A stretch of 64,000 nucleotides of DNA from contig CAZXGJ010000003.1 in the NCBI GenBank assembly GCA_964639955.1, positions 1 to 64,000 on the forward strand, read 5' to 3'. Within the stretch, counting starts at the first letter, position 1, and every line of letters begins with the position of its first letter. The position numbers and the translations under genes are program-made. Below, one piece after another: positions 16,539 to 24,834 of the stretch. The DNA is from IGN2 sp964639955 (GTDB lineage Bacteria > Bacteroidota > Ignavibacteria > Ignavibacteriales > Ignavibacteriaceae). The notes below the pieces were generated by a model. The model saw only the letters and a list, made by a program, of their open reading frames with translations. It did no database searches and was not told the origin of the DNA.

Positions 16539-18551
16539 ATGGAGAGATTTAAACTTGTCTCAAATTACAAACCAGCCGGAGATCAGCCTCAGGCAATTGA
16601 AAAACTTGTTAAAGGAATAAAAAGAGGTGATAAATTCCAGACACTGCTGGGTGTTACAGGCAGTGGAAAAACTTTTACTATTTCTAATGTAATTGAACAG
16701 GTAAATAAGCCAACACTTATTATTTCCCACAATAAAACTCTAGCTGCTCAGCTCTATTCGGAATTCAAATCTTTCTTTCCTGAAAATGCAGTAGAATTTT
16801 TTATAAGTTATTACGATTACTATCAGCCTGAAGCTTATGTTGTTAAGAGCGATCTTTACATCGAAAAAGATTTTTCAATCAATGAAGAAATTGATCGACT
16901 TCGACTCAAAGCAACCACCTCACTTATTGAAGGAAGAAGAGATGTGATTGTGGTTGCAAGTGTAAGCTGTATTTACGGAATCGGTGCACCGGAGGAATAT
17001 GCACGTCAAATTATTTTTGTAAAAAAGGGAGAAAAGCTTGACAGGAAAAAATTTCTGCGTGAACTTATTGATATTCATTTTGTAAGAAACGATTCTGAAT
17101 TTGGAAGAGGAACTTTCCGTGCAAGAGGTGATGTAATTGAAATAATTCCTGCTTATGAAAACGAAGAAGCAATAAGAATTGAACTTTGGGATAGCGACGT
17201 TGAAAAAATATCAATCATTGATTCATTGACAGGAAATGTTCTCCGCGAAGTTGAGTCCGCACCAATCTATCCTGCAAAATATTTTGTTACCGACCGCGAA
17301 AAGATGCAGAAGGCTATTTACAATATCGAGATTGAGCTTGCGGAGAGACTTGAAGAATTGAGAAAAGCCGAAAAATATCTCGAAGCACAACGGCTTGAAC
17401 AGAGGACAAAGTTTGATATAGAAATGATGAAAGAGATAGGTTATTGTTCAGGTATTGAAAACTACTCTCGACATATGGATGGAAGAGCACCAGGTTCACG
17501 TCCATTCAACCTGTTCGATTATTTTCCAGATGATTTTCTTTTAGTAATTGATGAATCTCATGTAACCGTCCCGCAAATAAGAGGAATGTATAACGGGGAT
17601 CGCAGCAGAAAAGGAACTCTGGTAGAATACGGTTTTCGTCTTCCTTCCGCTCTTGATAACAGACCTATGAAGTATGAAGAATTTATGCAAATGCTTGACC
17701 AGGTGATTTTTGTAAGTGCTACTCCGGGAGATTATGAACTTGAAATGAGCGGAGGAGTTGTTGTAGAGCAGATTATCCGTCCAACCGGTTTACTCGATCC
17801 GGAAATTGAAGTTCGTCCGATCAAAGGACAAATTGATGATCTGATTGATGAAATAAGAACAAGAGTAAACAGAAAAGAGAGAGTGCTTGTTACAACTTTA
17901 ACCAAAAAGATGGCAGAAGATCTTGCAGATTATCTTGACAAAATTAAAATCCAGGTCCGCTATATTCACAGCGACATTGATTCTTTGGAGCGGGTTGAAA
18001 TATTACGTGATTTGCGTTTAGGTGAATTTGATGTTCTGGTTGGTGTAAATCTTTTAAGAGAAGGACTTGACCTTCCGGAAGTTTCACTTGTTGCTATTAT
18101 TGATGCAGACAAAGAAGGATTCCTTAGAAGCGCAAGATCACTTATGCAGGTTGCTGGCAGAACCGCACGAAATGTTAACGGCAAAGTAATTATGTACGGT
18201 GATGTAATTACTCAATCAATGCAAAAGACAATAAGCGAAACCAACCGTCGTAGAAAACTTCAGAAAAAATATAACGAAGAACACAATATTACTCCCGCTA
18301 CTATTTATAAAAGCATGGAAGAAATACTTGCATCAACTTCACTCGCTGAGGTTAGAAAGAAAGACGAGAAAGAAGATTATAGTTTTGCTAAAGTTGCTGA
18401 GCCTGTATTAAAGTATATGAACAAAGAGCAAAAAGAAGATCTGATAGAACAATTAAGAGAACAGATGCGTAACGCTGCTAAAGATCTTGAGTTTGAAAAA
18501 GCTGCTTCGCTACGAGATGAAATATTAAGATTAGAGAAGATGGTTAAGTAA
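16539..18551 (+). CDS. uvrB: UvrABC excinuclease subunit B
   Basis: The 670-residue protein matches the usual UvrB length. UvrB is the damage-verifying helicase-like subunit of nucleotide excision repair; it receives DNA from UvrA and recruits UvrC. Motifs include Walker A GVTGSGKTFT, the beta-hairpin region YYDYYQPEAY, the DEAD-box-like VIDESH, helicase motifs SATPGDYE, VGVNLLREGLDLPEVSLV and QVAGRTARN. A C-terminal UVR domain (LREQMRNAAKDLEFEKAASLRDE) contacts UvrC. The start is ATG 16539, 3 bp after the CcmE-like stop. Confidence 0.98.
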   Translation: MERFKLVSNYKPAGDQPQAIEKLVKGIKRGDKFQTLLGVTGSGKTFTISNVIEQVNKPTLIISHNKTLAAQLYSEFKSFFPENAVEFFISYYDYYQPEAYVVKSDLYIEKDFSINEEIDRLRLKATTSLIEGRRDVIVVASVSCIYGIGAPEEYARQIIFVKKGEKLDRKKFLRELIDIHFVRNDSEFGRGTFRARGDVIEIIPAYENEEAIRIELWDSDVEKISIIDSLTGNVLREVESAPIYPAKYFVTDREKMQKAIYNIEIELAERLEELRKAEKYLEAQRLEQRTKFDIEMMKEIGYCSGIENYSRHMDGRAPGSRPFNLFDYFPDDFLLVIDESHVTVPQIRGMYNGDRSRKGTLVEYGFRLPSALDNRPMKYEEFMQMLDQVIFVSATPGDYELEMSGGVVVEQIIRPTGLLDPEIEVRPIKGQIDDLIDEIRTRVNRKERVLVTTLTKKMAEDLADYLDKIKIQVRYIHSDIDSLERVEILRDLRLGEFDVLVGVNLLREGLDLPEVSLVAIIDADKEGFLRSARSLMQVAGRTARNVNGKVIMYGDVITQSMQKTISETNRRRKLQKKYNEEHNITPATIYKSMEEILASTSLAEVRKKDEKEDYSFAKVAEPVLKYMNKEQKEDLIEQLREQMRNAAKDLEFEKAASLRDEILRLEKMVK

Positions 18552-18570
18552 TCTATGAGAGGTAATAAAT

Positions 18571-18804
18571 TTAAAATCTGTCTAAAATTTTTTCTTTGAG
18601 ACCCGCATCAAAATCGTTTCCGTAAAATCTTAAAAACAATTCCCTCCTGAGATCCTTATCGGATAAATTCTTTGGTAAAGAAGATAATACTATATCTCTG
18701 GCGGTCTCAAACATTTTTAATGCAATAAGAAGTCTCTCCTCTCCGGATTTATTATTATAAATCTTGTTCAATTTATTTTGTATTTCAGGAGTTGTATCAT
18801 TCAT
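18571..18804 (-). CDS. Small partner protein of an adjacent nucleotidyltransferase
   Basis: This 77-residue soluble, mostly helical protein contains the patterns SGEERLLIALKMFETARDIV and DKDLRRELFLRFYG. I recognise these from small proteins repeatedly found directly beside AbiEii-like nucleotidyltransferases. It overlaps the upstream nucleotidyltransferase gene by 8 bp, implying translational coupling. No catalytic motif is visible. It may be the antitoxin or a regulatory partner (inference). Confidence 0.72.
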   Translation of the reverse strand: MNDTTPEIQNKLNKIYNNKSGEERLLIALKMFETARDIVLSSLPKNLSDKDLRRELFLRFYGNDFDAGLKEKILDRF

Positions 18805-19339
18805 TAATCAAAGACTCTAATTGTTTTTCTAAATTTAATTTGTGAATCCAGTTTAAAAGGTAGTTACTGTCGTAGCCTGAATTAAGAAGATTTTTTATAT
18901 CTGTTTTCTGAAGATCAGATCCACTTTCTTTAAACCAGATCAGCTTTGAAATTATTAAATCTTCTTTACTGACAATATATATTTCAAAATCAGTTAATCG
19001 TATTTTTAGTCTGCGCTCAAATTCTATTATCCTGTATTCTTCCTTCTTTCTAACAATACAATCCACCTTTATGGAACTTTTTATGTGTATCAGATTAAAA
19101 ATAAATTCGTTATCAATGGCATCATTAATAGAATCAATTGATATATAGTAATCAGGAGTGAAAACCGATTCCATTTTTTTAACAAGTTTCGGGAAAATAT
19201 TAACAACCAGATCAATATCCCTTGTCATTCTCGGTTGAGCATAATATGACATTGCAAGCGAACCAGTTAACATATATGGAATATTCAGTTGCTCAAACTT
19301 TCCTGTGACGTCTTTTAATATATCAATTTCCGTTAGCAC
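18797..19339 (-). CDS. AbiEii-like nucleotidyltransferase, possible toxin-antitoxin component
   Basis: This 180-residue protein has the nucleotidyltransferase core MLTGSLAMSYYAQPRMTRDI. G26-S27 and the metal-binding D41/D43 of the GS...DxD motif are intact, followed by LIISKLIWFKESGS, common in DUF6036/AbiEii-type proteins. Such enzymes can act as type IV-like toxins or minor nucleotidyltransferases on tRNA or protein. The start is probably GTG 19339, as no nearer ATG keeps the fold. It is paired with the small downstream gene and flanked by housekeeping genes. Confidence 0.78.
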   Translation of the reverse strand: MLTEIDILKDVTGKFEQLNIPYMLTGSLAMSYYAQPRMTRDIDLVVNIFPKLVKKMESVFTPDYYISIDSINDAIDNEFIFNLIHIKSSIKVDCIVRKKEEYRIIEFERRLKIRLTDFEIYIVSKEDLIISKLIWFKESGSDLQKTDIKNLLNSGYDSNYLLNWIHKLNLEKQLESLINE

Positions 19340-19370
19340 TGATGGATAATTTAGTTATAAGTGTGAAAAC

Positions 19371-20234
19371 TTAAAAGATTTTAATAATTGAATTCAAATC
19401 ACCTGATAACTTTTCCACTTCGTATAAAACTTTTTCCAAAAACAAGCCGGATGGCGGCGCTGTGAATTTGGCAACCTCGGGTGATTTTGACCGAAAATAA
19501 TTTAATATGTCTTTCTCTGTTTTCTTTCCTCTTCCGACTTCGACTAAAACCCCAACTATTCTCCTTACCATTTTCCATATAAAGTGTGAGCCAACAATTC
19601 TTATCAGAATTAAATCACCATCTTCTTTCATTTGAATATCATCAATTAAAACTTTAGTGGATTTTTCTTCGGGATCATCATCTGAGAAAGATGAGAAGTC
19701 GTGCATACCAATAAATAGTTTCGATGCTGATTCCATCTTCTTAAAATCAAGCTTGTCTTTCACCCACCAGACATAATTTTTTCCAAAGGCGGTTCTTCGT
19801 TTTGAAATTTGGTAAAGATAGCTGCGTGATTTTGCATCATGCCTTGCGTGAAAGTTCGTTGAAGTTTTTTCAACTTCGAGGATATTTATATCGTGTGGAA
19901 GTAAATCATTAAGTTTCATCCGGATAATTTCCGGTGCGAACACAGTCTTTGCATCAAGATGTGCGACCTGGCAAAGTGCGTGAACTCCACTATCGGTTCT
20001 TCCCGACCCTTGTAAATCCACAAAGTCATTTCCAAAAACTTCATTCGCAGCTTTAACTATTGTCCCCTGAATTGTTTTAGCGTTCTCCTGCTTCTGCCAG
20101 CCAGAATAACGAGTGCCTTCATATTCGATAAAAAGTTTGAAACGGGAAAAATTTTTTTTATCAGAATAGCTTTTTTTCTTATGATAATTTTTATCGCTTC
20201 TTATTGACCAATTATTTCTATTTGATTTTTTCAT
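19371..20234 (-). CDS. truA: tRNA pseudouridine(38-40) synthase TruA
   Basis: This 287-residue protein has the TruA fold: FIEYEGTRYSGWQKQ, the catalytic-Asp motif GSGRTDSGVHAL and the later VGSHFIWKMVRRIVG. It isomerises uridines 38-40 in the tRNA anticodon arm. An unusual Lys/Ser/Asn-rich N-terminal extension of about 30 residues precedes the domain and could bind RNA; a shorter start is not obvious. It lies 8 bp downstream of the ion transporter gene. Confidence 0.95.
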   Translation of the reverse strand: MKKSNRNNWSIRSDKNYHKKKSYSDKKNFSRFKLFIEYEGTRYSGWQKQENAKTIQGTIVKAANEVFGNDFVDLQGSGRTDSGVHALCQVAHLDAKTVFAPEIIRMKLNDLLPHDINILEVEKTSTNFHARHDAKSRSYLYQISKRRTAFGKNYVWWVKDKLDFKKMESASKLFIGMHDFSSFSDDDPEEKSTKVLIDDIQMKEDGDLILIRIVGSHFIWKMVRRIVGVLVEVGRGKKTEKDILNYFRSKSPEVAKFTAPPSGLFLEKVLYEVEKLSGDLNSIIKIF

Positions 20235-20242
20235 TCAACTAT

Positions 20243-21487
20243 CTATAAAAGTGACCAATTCATTTGCAGATAGAGAATTAAAATTGATATGAGCAAAGTA
20301 ATTAGAGTTATTAAAAACCCAGCTCTGAAGAACTGCCAGAATCCGATTTCAATATCATATTTCTTTGCAACTTCAATCACAATCAGGTTCGCAACAGCAC
20401 CTATTATCGTTGCATTCCCTGCAAGTGTAGCCGCTGATGCTAATGAAAGCCATAGTAAATCGCTTGACGCGGATTTTAAAATTGGCAGCATTAAAATAGT
20501 GTATGGAACATTGCTTACAATTTGTGAAAGAACCAGGCTAAGAGCATGCAGACTAACTATTCCTTCCAAATTATTGCTGATTGGAGTGTTTTCGATAAAC
20601 CGATTCAGAACTCCAACTTTTTCAATTCCGTGAACAACAATAAAAAGTCCGGCAAAAAACAGTAATAAGACCCAATCAACTTCTTTGATAACTTTTGAAG
20701 GTTTTATCTTTCCAAAAATTAATATCAATGAAGCACCAGCTAAAGCAATAAGCGGGATGGACAAATCTAATGTGTGGTGAAAGAAAAAAAGTATTACAAT
20801 TACAAGAAAAATTGGCACAGAAAATTTCATTGATTGAAAATTATAGTTGAATTCATCTTCCTGAAATACAAGATGAATATTGCTGTTAAATTCTCTTCTG
20901 AAAAAGAGTTTGGTTACCACAACAATCAAGAACATTCCAACTAACGATATTGGGAGAAGATGAAGCAAGAAAAAAGTGTACGGAATTCCCGACTGCATTC
21001 CGATTAAAATATTTTGAGGATTACCTGTGATAGTCATTGCACTGCCAATATTTGAAGACAGAATCTCTGCAATTAAATACGGAATAGGGTTCAGCTTTGC
21101 TGAGCGACAGATTTGAATAATTACCGGAGTGAACAACAAAACAACTGCATCATTCACGAGAAATGCACTTGCAATTCCAGTAACAAAAACAATGATAATT
21201 AAAAGCTGATTTCGACTTTTAGAAAGTGAAATGGTTTTTTCTGCTATGAAAGTAAAAAAGCCATCCATCTCAAGCACTGCAATAACAATCATCATTCCAA
21301 GCAGAAGCGCAATTGTGTTAAAGTCAATTGCCTGAACAGCTTCTTCAAATGTCAGAACTCCGAATAATATCATTGCAACAGCACCGAAGAATGCTGCGGA
21401 AGGACGGTCAATATTTACTTTAGGAAGACGGGTATAAATTATCCCGAGAAAAGTTATGACAAATATAATTATAGCGGTGGTGGTCAT
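20243..21487 (-). CDS. ArsB/NhaD-type ion transporter (IT superfamily)
   Basis: This 414-residue protein has 11-12 hydrophobic segments. It carries the two ion-transporter signatures of the ArsB/NhaD/SLC13 superfamily: ASAFLVNDAVVLLFTPVII (first half) and LSSNIGSAMTITGNPQNILIG (second). A later pair, LSQIVSNVPYTILMLP and AGNATIIGAVANLIV, follows the same pattern. It is likely a Na+/H+ antiporter or anion transporter; the substrate cannot be called. It probably shares a transcript with truA. Confidence 0.87.
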   Translation of the reverse strand: MTTTAIIIFVITFLGIIYTRLPKVNIDRPSAAFFGAVAMILFGVLTFEEAVQAIDFNTIALLLGMMIVIAVLEMDGFFTFIAEKTISLSKSRNQLLIIIVFVTGIASAFLVNDAVVLLFTPVIIQICRSAKLNPIPYLIAEILSSNIGSAMTITGNPQNILIGMQSGIPYTFFLLHLLPISLVGMFLIVVVTKLFFRREFNSNIHLVFQEDEFNYNFQSMKFSVPIFLVIVILFFFHHTLDLSIPLIALAGASLILIFGKIKPSKVIKEVDWVLLLFFAGLFIVVHGIEKVGVLNRFIENTPISNNLEGIVSLHALSLVLSQIVSNVPYTILMLPILKSASSDLLWLSLASAATLAGNATIIGAVANLIVIEVAKKYDIEIGFWQFFRAGFLITLITLLISILILYLQMNWSLL

Positions 21488-21509
21488 TGAAGATTTTATA
21501 ACGATGTGA

Positions 21510-21926
21510 TCATCTTAATGTCAGTTTCTCTTCCGCATAATCTTGAGATGTTTCATACACACGGACTTTTATTTCATTCACATTTTCCGGTAATGATGCT
21601 TTCTCAATTTCGTTAAGCAGGTAAAGGCATATATTCTCTGCTGTTGATTGAAAATCCACAATAATTTTCTTTGAGTTCATCTTTTCTAAAAACTCGAGAA
21701 CAACTTTATCATCTTTATTAACCATAAAAGCATGATCAAGTTTCTCGATGATCGGATTAATAATCTTCTCAACATCGTAGTAATCAATTATCATCCCCTG
21801 CTTATCGAGTTCACCATCAAACTCAACAAGCATTTTGTACGAATGTCCGTGAATGTTTTTGCACTGCCCGAAATGTTCGGGAAGTCTGTGTCCCATTTCC
21901 CAGCTGAATTCTTTTGCGATTTTCAT
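21510..21926 (-). CDS. queD: 6-carboxy-5,6,7,8-tetrahydropterin synthase QueD
   Basis: This 138-residue member of the 6-pyruvoyl-tetrahydropterin synthase family has zinc-binding His residues in GHRLPEHFGQCKNIHGHSYK with the catalytic Cys nearby. MIIDYYDVEKIINPIIEKLDH and PTAEN-like STAENICLYLLNEI follow. It converts dihydroneopterin triphosphate to carboxytetrahydropterin in queuosine (7-deazaguanine) synthesis, the step before QueE. It lies 22 bp upstream of the ion transporter and downstream of queE. Confidence 0.95.
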   Translation of the reverse strand: MKIAKEFSWEMGHRLPEHFGQCKNIHGHSYKMLVEFDGELDKQGMIIDYYDVEKIINPIIEKLDHAFMVNKDDKVVLEFLEKMNSKKIIVDFQSTAENICLYLLNEIEKASLPENVNEIKVRVYETSQDYAEEKLTLR

Positions 21927-21992
21927 TATCGATTGTCTTCTTAATTTACTTTTTGATTTGATAAATTGTTATTTGGTTGTCAAGATTGTTTT

Positions 21993-22072
21993 AGTCACTC
22001 TGAGCAAAGCGAAGAGTATCTATTAAGTGAAACGTAGATTCTTCATTCCGCCTCGCTCCATTCAGAATGACA
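21993..22072. repeat. Imperfect inverted repeat of a dispersed intergenic type
   Basis: Two related arms, AGTCACTCTGAGCAAAGCGA... (21993-22022) and its imperfect complement ending ...CATTCAGAATGACA (22035-22072), lie between queE and queD. The TCATTCTGA...GCGAAG...GAATCT type of sequence is, from memory, a common dispersed intergenic repeat in Bacteroidota genomes. Confidence 0.6.
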
Positions 22073-22083
22073 CACAAATATTA

Positions 22084-22725
22084 CTACACTCCTTTTGTTT
22101 CAGGATGCCAGATATATTTATGCATCTGAAGCTGAAATCTCACATCAAGTTTATCTTCTAATATCCAATTGACTAATTGAACAGGTTCAAGTTCACCAAA
22201 GACAACTGAAAATAATATTATGCATTTTCCACTCAAGTTATATTTTCTAATCTGTTCAACTGACCAATTGTAATCTTCGCGATTTCCAATTACAAATTTA
22301 AGCTCGTCGGTCGATTTGAGATATTTCAAATTTTCATAGAGATTTTTCTTTTCCATTCCGCTTGATGGACATTTCAAATCCAAAATTATTTTTACGCCCG
22401 GATCAATTTCTTTTATCGGAAGACTTCCTCCGGTTTCAATCATTACTTCGTATCCGAGTCCACATAGAGTTTTCATCAACTCAAGGCATTCATTCATTTG
22501 AACGAGAGGCTCGCCACCGGTTATTTCGACCAGCTTGCAATTATATTTTTTAACTTCATCAATTACCTGCTGAACTGACAAATCTTTTCCATCATAGAAA
22601 GCATATTCAGTATCGCAATAAGTGCAGCGAAGGTTGCAGTAAGTCAGCCGGACAAAAACACAAGGTCTTCCCGCGTGAGTGCTTTCTCCCTGAATTGAAT
22701 GATATATTTCGTTGATTTTGAGCAT
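22084..22725 (-). CDS. queE: 7-carboxy-7-deazaguanine synthase QueE
   Basis: This 213-residue radical SAM enzyme has the cluster motif CNLRCTYC (C-x3-C-x2-C, close to the N-terminus), preceded by the QueE opening IYHSIQGESTHAGRPCVFVR. ITGGEPLVQ and IETGGSLPI follow. It converts carboxytetrahydropterin to 7-carboxy-7-deazaguanine. With queD 157 bp downstream it provides two consecutive steps; queC and queF are not in the window. Two palindromes lie upstream of its ATG. Confidence 0.95.
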   Translation of the reverse strand: MLKINEIYHSIQGESTHAGRPCVFVRLTYCNLRCTYCDTEYAFYDGKDLSVQQVIDEVKKYNCKLVEITGGEPLVQMNECLELMKTLCGLGYEVMIETGGSLPIKEIDPGVKIILDLKCPSSGMEKKNLYENLKYLKSTDELKFVIGNREDYNWSVEQIRKYNLSGKCIILFSVVFGELEPVQLVNWILEDKLDVRFQLQMHKYIWHPETKGV

Positions 22726-22733
22726 GTTTCTTA

Positions 22734-22754
22734 ATCCCGAATTTATTTCGGGAT
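22734..22754. repeat. Short palindrome upstream of queE
   Basis: ATCCCGAA-TTTAT-TTCGGGAT forms an 8-bp stem 9-29 bp before the queE start. It could be part of the 5' leader or a dispersed palindrome. Confidence 0.5.
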
Positions 22755-22782
22755 CTCAATATCCTATCTGTTATACAAAAGA

Positions 22783-22801
22783 CCCTGAAACAAGTTCAGG
22801 G
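22783..22801. repeat. Second short palindrome upstream of queE
   Basis: CCCTGAA-ACAAG-TTCAGGG forms a 7-bp stem about 30 bp from the preceding palindrome. Similar size and spacing suggest related elements; no preQ1 riboswitch consensus is visible around them. Confidence 0.5.
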
Positions 22802-22845
22802 CTGAAATTAAAAGATTTTGCCCGCAAAAGTTACCCCAGCTAAGG

Positions 22846-22876
22846 TTGATTTCAAACCCCATATAGCCTATATTTG
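22846..22876 (+). promoter_or_regulatory. Candidate Bacteroidota-type promoter of rpsT
   Basis: TTG (22846-22848), a 20-bp spacer and TATATTTG (22869-22876) fit the TTG-N19-21-TAnnTTTG pattern and lie 60 bp before the S20 start codon. Prediction by eye. Confidence 0.42.
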
Positions 22877-22935
22877 GCACTCAAATTTTGATAAAAAGAA
22901 GTTAATTATAGTTAAATAAAAAGGATTTACACTTA

Positions 22936-23211
22936 ATGGCAACTCATAAATCGGCAAAGAAAAGAATAAGAACTAACGATAGAAAAAGAGTAATTAATCA
23001 GCAAGGTACAACGAGGATAAAGTCAAGCGTTAAAAAGGTATTGGCTACGACCAGTAAAGAAGAAGCAGAAAAACTCTACAAAGAAGCTGTTAGTATTCTT
23101 GATAAAGGAACCACAAAAGGCTTAATTAAACAGAACACAGCTTCGAGGAAAAAAGCGATGATAACCCGGCATCTTAATAAATTACAAACTGCTAAAACTG
23201 CGGCTAAATAA
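22936..23211 (+). CDS. rpsT: 30S ribosomal protein S20
   Basis: This 91-residue, strongly basic protein has the S20 pattern HKSAKKRIRTNDRKRVIN at the N-terminus and KGLIKQNTASRKKAMITRHL at the C-terminus, with the usual length. It binds 16S rRNA early in small-subunit assembly. Single gene with its own candidate promoter and a strong terminator. Confidence 0.97.
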   Translation: MATHKSAKKRIRTNDRKRVINQQGTTRIKSSVKKVLATTSKEEAEKLYKEAVSILDKGTTKGLIKQNTASRKKAMITRHLNKLQTAKTAAK

Positions 23212-23237
23212 ATCACTAAAAAATATTTTATAAAAAG

Positions 23238-23266
23238 AAAAGCTCTTCTGTTGAAGAGCTTTTTTT
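23238..23266 (+). terminator. Rho-independent terminator of rpsT
   Basis: Stem AGCTCTTC-TGTT-GAAGAGCT is flanked by A-run and T-run (TTTTTT), 30 bp past the stop. It is nearly symmetrical and overlaps the stop of the convergent GlmU-like gene, so it may act in both directions. Confidence 0.88.
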
Positions 23267-24770
23267 ATAAATTTTGAATTGATGTTTCCCCCTCACTCTC
23301 CGGAACAAAATATCTGACAGGCTGTATTTTCCCTTTTTTATCTTTCACCGCACGGACTTTCTTCTTTACAAGTATGCTGTGCTCAATAATAAGATCGTCT
23401 GCTATCTTCGATCCAAAAATGTAAGAGGTGCCTTTAATTAAAACATTCTTTCCAATCCGCAAAGGGAATTCATCACTGCCGGTCATATTAACGCTGGATT
23501 CAATACGTGAACCGTCACCGATAACAATGTTGCCTTTAATAATATCTCCCCAGAGAATTTGCACATCGCTTCCGATTTTCATCGTTTGCCCGGGATAGCA
23601 GGAGAGATGCACATTCTGACTTACGGAAACATTTTTACCAAATACAACTTTGCCGTCAACAAAAACATTTTTACCAAGCTGAAGATTGAAATTGAGATCA
23701 ACATCTTTTCCGATATGAACACCTTTTCCAACTACAACATCAAGAGCAGCATACTTTTTATCAGCCATTAAAATATTATCAACGACTTTTTCGTGGATGA
23801 AGAAATCATCAGGATCTTCTATTTCAATAATGTCTTTAAGTTTTTCATAAATATTTTTCCGTGCAATTGCTTCCATTTCTTTCAGAACAGACTTGTTGTT
23901 AAAACCCATAACTACATAATTCTTTTCCGGACTAACCGCGGCAACAGAGTAATTCTTTTCATTGAACAACGAAATAAGATCGGTCAGATAAATTTCATTC
24001 TGAACGTTTTCACTTTTCAGCTTACCAATTAACTCTTTCAGCTTGCTGTAACGGAAAGCAAAAACACCCGAGTTGTATTCATTGTTGTTAATCAATTCTT
24101 CTTTGGTGAAAGAATAAACTCTCCCTTTGTAATTGGTAAGATATGGTTTATCATCAGCAAGAGCGAGAATATCTTTATACTCAAGTATTTCTATCACTTT
24201 TCCTTCATCACTTCCTGATCGCTTTCCTTTTACATCTTTAGCAGTAACTCTTATTATCCTTCCGTAACTATTTTCTTTCGGGTCACCATTAAATATCCCG
24301 GTAAGCACGATCATGTCTGCCTGAGATTCAACAAAACTTTTTCTGAAGCATGAAAGAGTTTCAGCATCAATCAATCCCATATCACCGGGAAGCACATAAA
24401 TAATCCCATCTTCAGAAAATTTCCTGAGTTTTTTCAGAGCTACCTGAACAGCGTGACCGGTTCCGTTTTGTTCTTCCTGATATGCATAAACTGTGTTAGT
24501 TCTTTTACCCAGAACACTTAATAAATCAAGAGCTTTTATCCCTACAACAACAATTGAGTTAATTCCTTTTACTGCTTTTGTGCATGCATTGTGTACACGC
24601 TCAACAGTTGGTATTCCCCAGATTGTGTGAAGCATTTTTGAGCGCTGGGATTTAATTCTTTTGCCGTGTCCTGCGGAGAGAATAATTGCTAATTCTTTAC
24701 ATCTTGCATTGAAAGGTGATGATAATTTTTTTATGGTTTTTTCAGTTTCTTTTATGTTATTGATTTCCAT
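23265..24770 (-). CDS. GlmU-like sugar nucleotidyltransferase with atypical hexapeptide domain
   Basis: The 501-residue protein has a GlmU-type uridylyltransferase domain (about 25-300): AIILSAGHGKRIKS (canonical LAAGKGTRMKS), YQEEQNGTGHAVQVAL, YVLPGDMGLID, YGRIIR, NSGVFAF and NEIYLTDLISL. The C-terminal 180 residues carry irregular left-handed beta-helix repeats (VVGKGVHIGKDV, NVFVDGKVVFGKNV). They lack the recognisable acetyltransferase active-site motifs of bifunctional GlmU. It probably makes a UDP- or NDP-sugar; a separate alternate-form GlmU is encoded at 44357-45604. It lies upstream of an O-antigen ligase-like gene in the same orientation, 64 bp apart. Confidence 0.8.
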   Translation of the reverse strand: MEINNIKETEKTIKKLSSPFNARCKELAIILSAGHGKRIKSQRSKMLHTIWGIPTVERVHNACTKAVKGINSIVVVGIKALDLLSVLGKRTNTVYAYQEEQNGTGHAVQVALKKLRKFSEDGIIYVLPGDMGLIDAETLSCFRKSFVESQADMIVLTGIFNGDPKENSYGRIIRVTAKDVKGKRSGSDEGKVIEILEYKDILALADDKPYLTNYKGRVYSFTKEELINNNEYNSGVFAFRYSKLKELIGKLKSENVQNEIYLTDLISLFNEKNYSVAAVSPEKNYVVMGFNNKSVLKEMEAIARKNIYEKLKDIIEIEDPDDFFIHEKVVDNILMADKKYAALDVVVGKGVHIGKDVDLNFNLQLGKNVFVDGKVVFGKNVSVSQNVHLSCYPGQTMKIGSDVQILWGDIIKGNIVIGDGSRIESSVNMTGSDEFPLRIGKNVLIKGTSYIFGSKIADDLIIEHSILVKKKVRAVKDKKGKIQPVRYFVPESEGETSIQNL

Positions 24771-24834
24771 TTTTCAAACAAAATATGTCCTTAAAAGATA
24801 TTTCCTCTTATCCAAAAATAATGATGAAAAGTTA

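Noticed and set aside
22726..22935. PreQ1 riboswitch upstream of queE
   Set aside because: Hairpins are present, but the conserved preQ1 aptamer tail and loop sequence were not found.
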